From positions 1-21,121 of the IMG/VR virus record IMGVR_UViG_3300021959_000494: a stretch of DNA of 21,121 bases; one strand, 5' to 3'. This document shows, one piece after another, positions 20,316 to 21,121 of the stretch (position 1 is its first letter; every line of letters begins with the position of its first letter). Under the pieces are notes generated by a model, which saw only the letters and a program-made list of their open reading frames with translations, was not told where the DNA came from and did no database searches. Both the position numbers and the translations under genes were made by a program. The stretch comes from a virus.

Positions 20316-21121
20316 CTTCTGGATTCTTTCTACTGTTCTTGCAAACCTAATATCTTCTGCTGCTAAAGTAGCTTTCCCGCTTAATTCACCTTCATAACCA
20401 AAATAGGCTTTAGGAATTTTTAATGCAGCAAATAACTTAGATTGTAAATACTGAACGTCGTTTGTACCGTCGTATTCCAAACCTTTAGTAGTTTCTATCT
20501 TTGTAGAGCTATCACCACCTCTAACAGGTAAGTAATAATCTTCCATCATATTTTGCATATTGAATCTAAGATTATACTGACCATCTTCTCCCATATAAGG
20601 AGTTTTTTTCATGGTATTGATAGTTTTTTGCATAAACTGCTCTACTTCATTAGGCGGTATTGAACCAACATTTATGTAGAACATTCTCTTTTCTGGTGCT
20701 CTCATGATACGATGAATTAACATCGCATCTTCCATAAGGGTAACTTGTTTATGTATCTTTCTAGCTGGTTCTAAGTAAGAGCGGCCATAAGGTAGATAAG
20801 ATGTATCTGATAGTAATCTGAAGTGAGCTACTTCATAATTGTCAAAAATAATTTTATTCTTATTATTTCCTCTTCTGTAATTAGGGTCAGCAGATGCTGC
20901 TATACCGTCTAATTCTAATTCGAATTCTACCTTCTGTGGATTTTCTGGGTCAGCACCTTCATGTCTGATTAAATTGTAAACCGTGTAAGGTAGTACGTTG
21001 TATACACCGAACTTTTCAGCTATCTCTAATTTTAAGAAAAAGTCACCGTATTTAACCATATTTCTAGTCCATGACCAAAGGTTAAATTCAATATTTAATA
21101 CATCGTAAAATAGATTATAGA
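20283..21121 (-). CDS. 20: Portal protein gp20, central part (partial; 5' end outside window, 3' end cut by apparent frameshift)
   Basis: The portal dodecamer sits at the special head vertex, nucleates head assembly and is the channel for DNA packaging and exit. The frame is open to the right edge: about 20 codons before ATG 21059 encode YNLFYDVLNIEFNLWSWTRN, so 21059 is not the true start and the gene continues outside the window. Supporting segments are VKYGDFFLKLEI, HFRLLSDTSYLPYGRSYLEPARK, LMEDAMLIHRIMRAPEKRMFYINVG, TNDVQYLQSKLFAALKIPKAYFGYEG and the IRFARTVERIQKI helix, all in the order of T4-type gp20. The frame ends prematurely at TAG 20285-20283 after MNQNLLRLP, while the expected continuation is present one frame over. 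Restoring one base near 20304-20315 would rejoin both parts into a protein of over 500 visible residues. Confidence 0.88.
   Translation of the reverse strand, partial: YNLFYDVLNIEFNLWSWTRNMVKYGDFFLKLEIAEKFGVYNVLPYTVYNLIRHEGADPENPQKVEFELELDGIAASADPNYRRGNNKNKIIFDNYEVAHFRLLSDTSYLPYGRSYLEPARKIHKQVTLMEDAMLIHRIMRAPEKRMFYINVGSIPPNEVEQFMQKTINTMKKTPYMGEDGQYNLRFNMQNMMEDYYLPVRGGDSSTKIETTKGLEYDGTNDVQYLQSKLFAALKIPKAYFGYEGELSGKATLAAEDIRFARTVERIQKIMNQNLLRLP

Noticed and set aside
20283-20346. Programmed -1 ribosomal frameshift in the portal gene
   Set aside because: No slippery heptamer or downstream pseudoknot was seen, and portals of this family are not known to be recoded. A base error is simpler.
1-21121. 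tRNA genes, CRISPR arrays, insertion sequences, integrase or attachment sites
   Set aside because: Nothing with cloverleaf pairing, regularly spaced repeats, transposase or recombinase motifs was found. Repeats seen are protein-module repeats in fibre genes.

Overview
The window is a late (virion-structure) gene block of a T4-like tailed phage (contractile-tail myovirus lineage). Every convincing gene lies on the minus strand, so transcription runs from high to low coordinates. Base composition is AT-rich and the genes are tightly packed, with many 1-4 base overlaps and no gene-free stretch over 300 bases. None of the starts I checked has a purine-rich Shine-Dalgarno box; they are preceded by A/T-rich sequence instead. 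Together with the T4-like but clearly diverged proteins, this suggests an uncultured, probably marine phage of a Bacteroidota (flavobacteria-like) host. The host assignment is inference.

Head block, about 21121 to 12601 in transcription order: portal gp20 (5' end outside the window, and apparently split by a one-base frameshift near 20304-20315); a 284-aa helical protein of unknown role; a 61-aa small protein; a 669-aa protein with a CxxC zinc-ribbon-like patch and an EF-hand-like Asp/Gly loop; the prohead protease gp21; a 173-aa hydrophobic protein; the acidic scaffold gp22; and the major capsid protein gp23. The 284-, 61- and 669-aa genes occupy the slot where T4 carries the prohead-core genes 67 and 68. 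A strong rho-independent terminator (UUCG loop plus U-tract) follows gp23.

Middle block, 12477 to 8534: a PhoH-like P-loop ATPase, then a chain with 1-base overlaps or gaps: a gp13-like neck protein, a 99-aa protein, a gp14-like neck protein and a gp15-like tail-completion protein. The order 13-14-15 matches T4, but here it follows gp23 instead of preceding gp20, and phoH is inserted between.

Fibre/adhesin block, 8533 to 1: a 1271-aa adhesin with about seven cadherin/Ig-like repeats, a 210-aa fibre-like protein, three proteins that share an N-terminal W-K-K tag and reuse the same modules (475, 281 and 96 aa), a 77-aa small protein, and the N-terminal part of another large fibre protein that runs off the left edge.

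Two cross-cutting signals stand out. First, seven gaps between genes each contain the octamer TATTTATA (minus strand; TATAAATA on plus), usually extended to TATTTATAAT, which is the best candidate for this phage's late promoter. Second, two otherwise unrelated small proteins begin with the same MKLS-acidic-(L/I)-ILE signature and resemble T4 capsid-targeting peptides ending at a gp21-type cleavage site, so they may be internal head proteins packaged and processed in the capsid.
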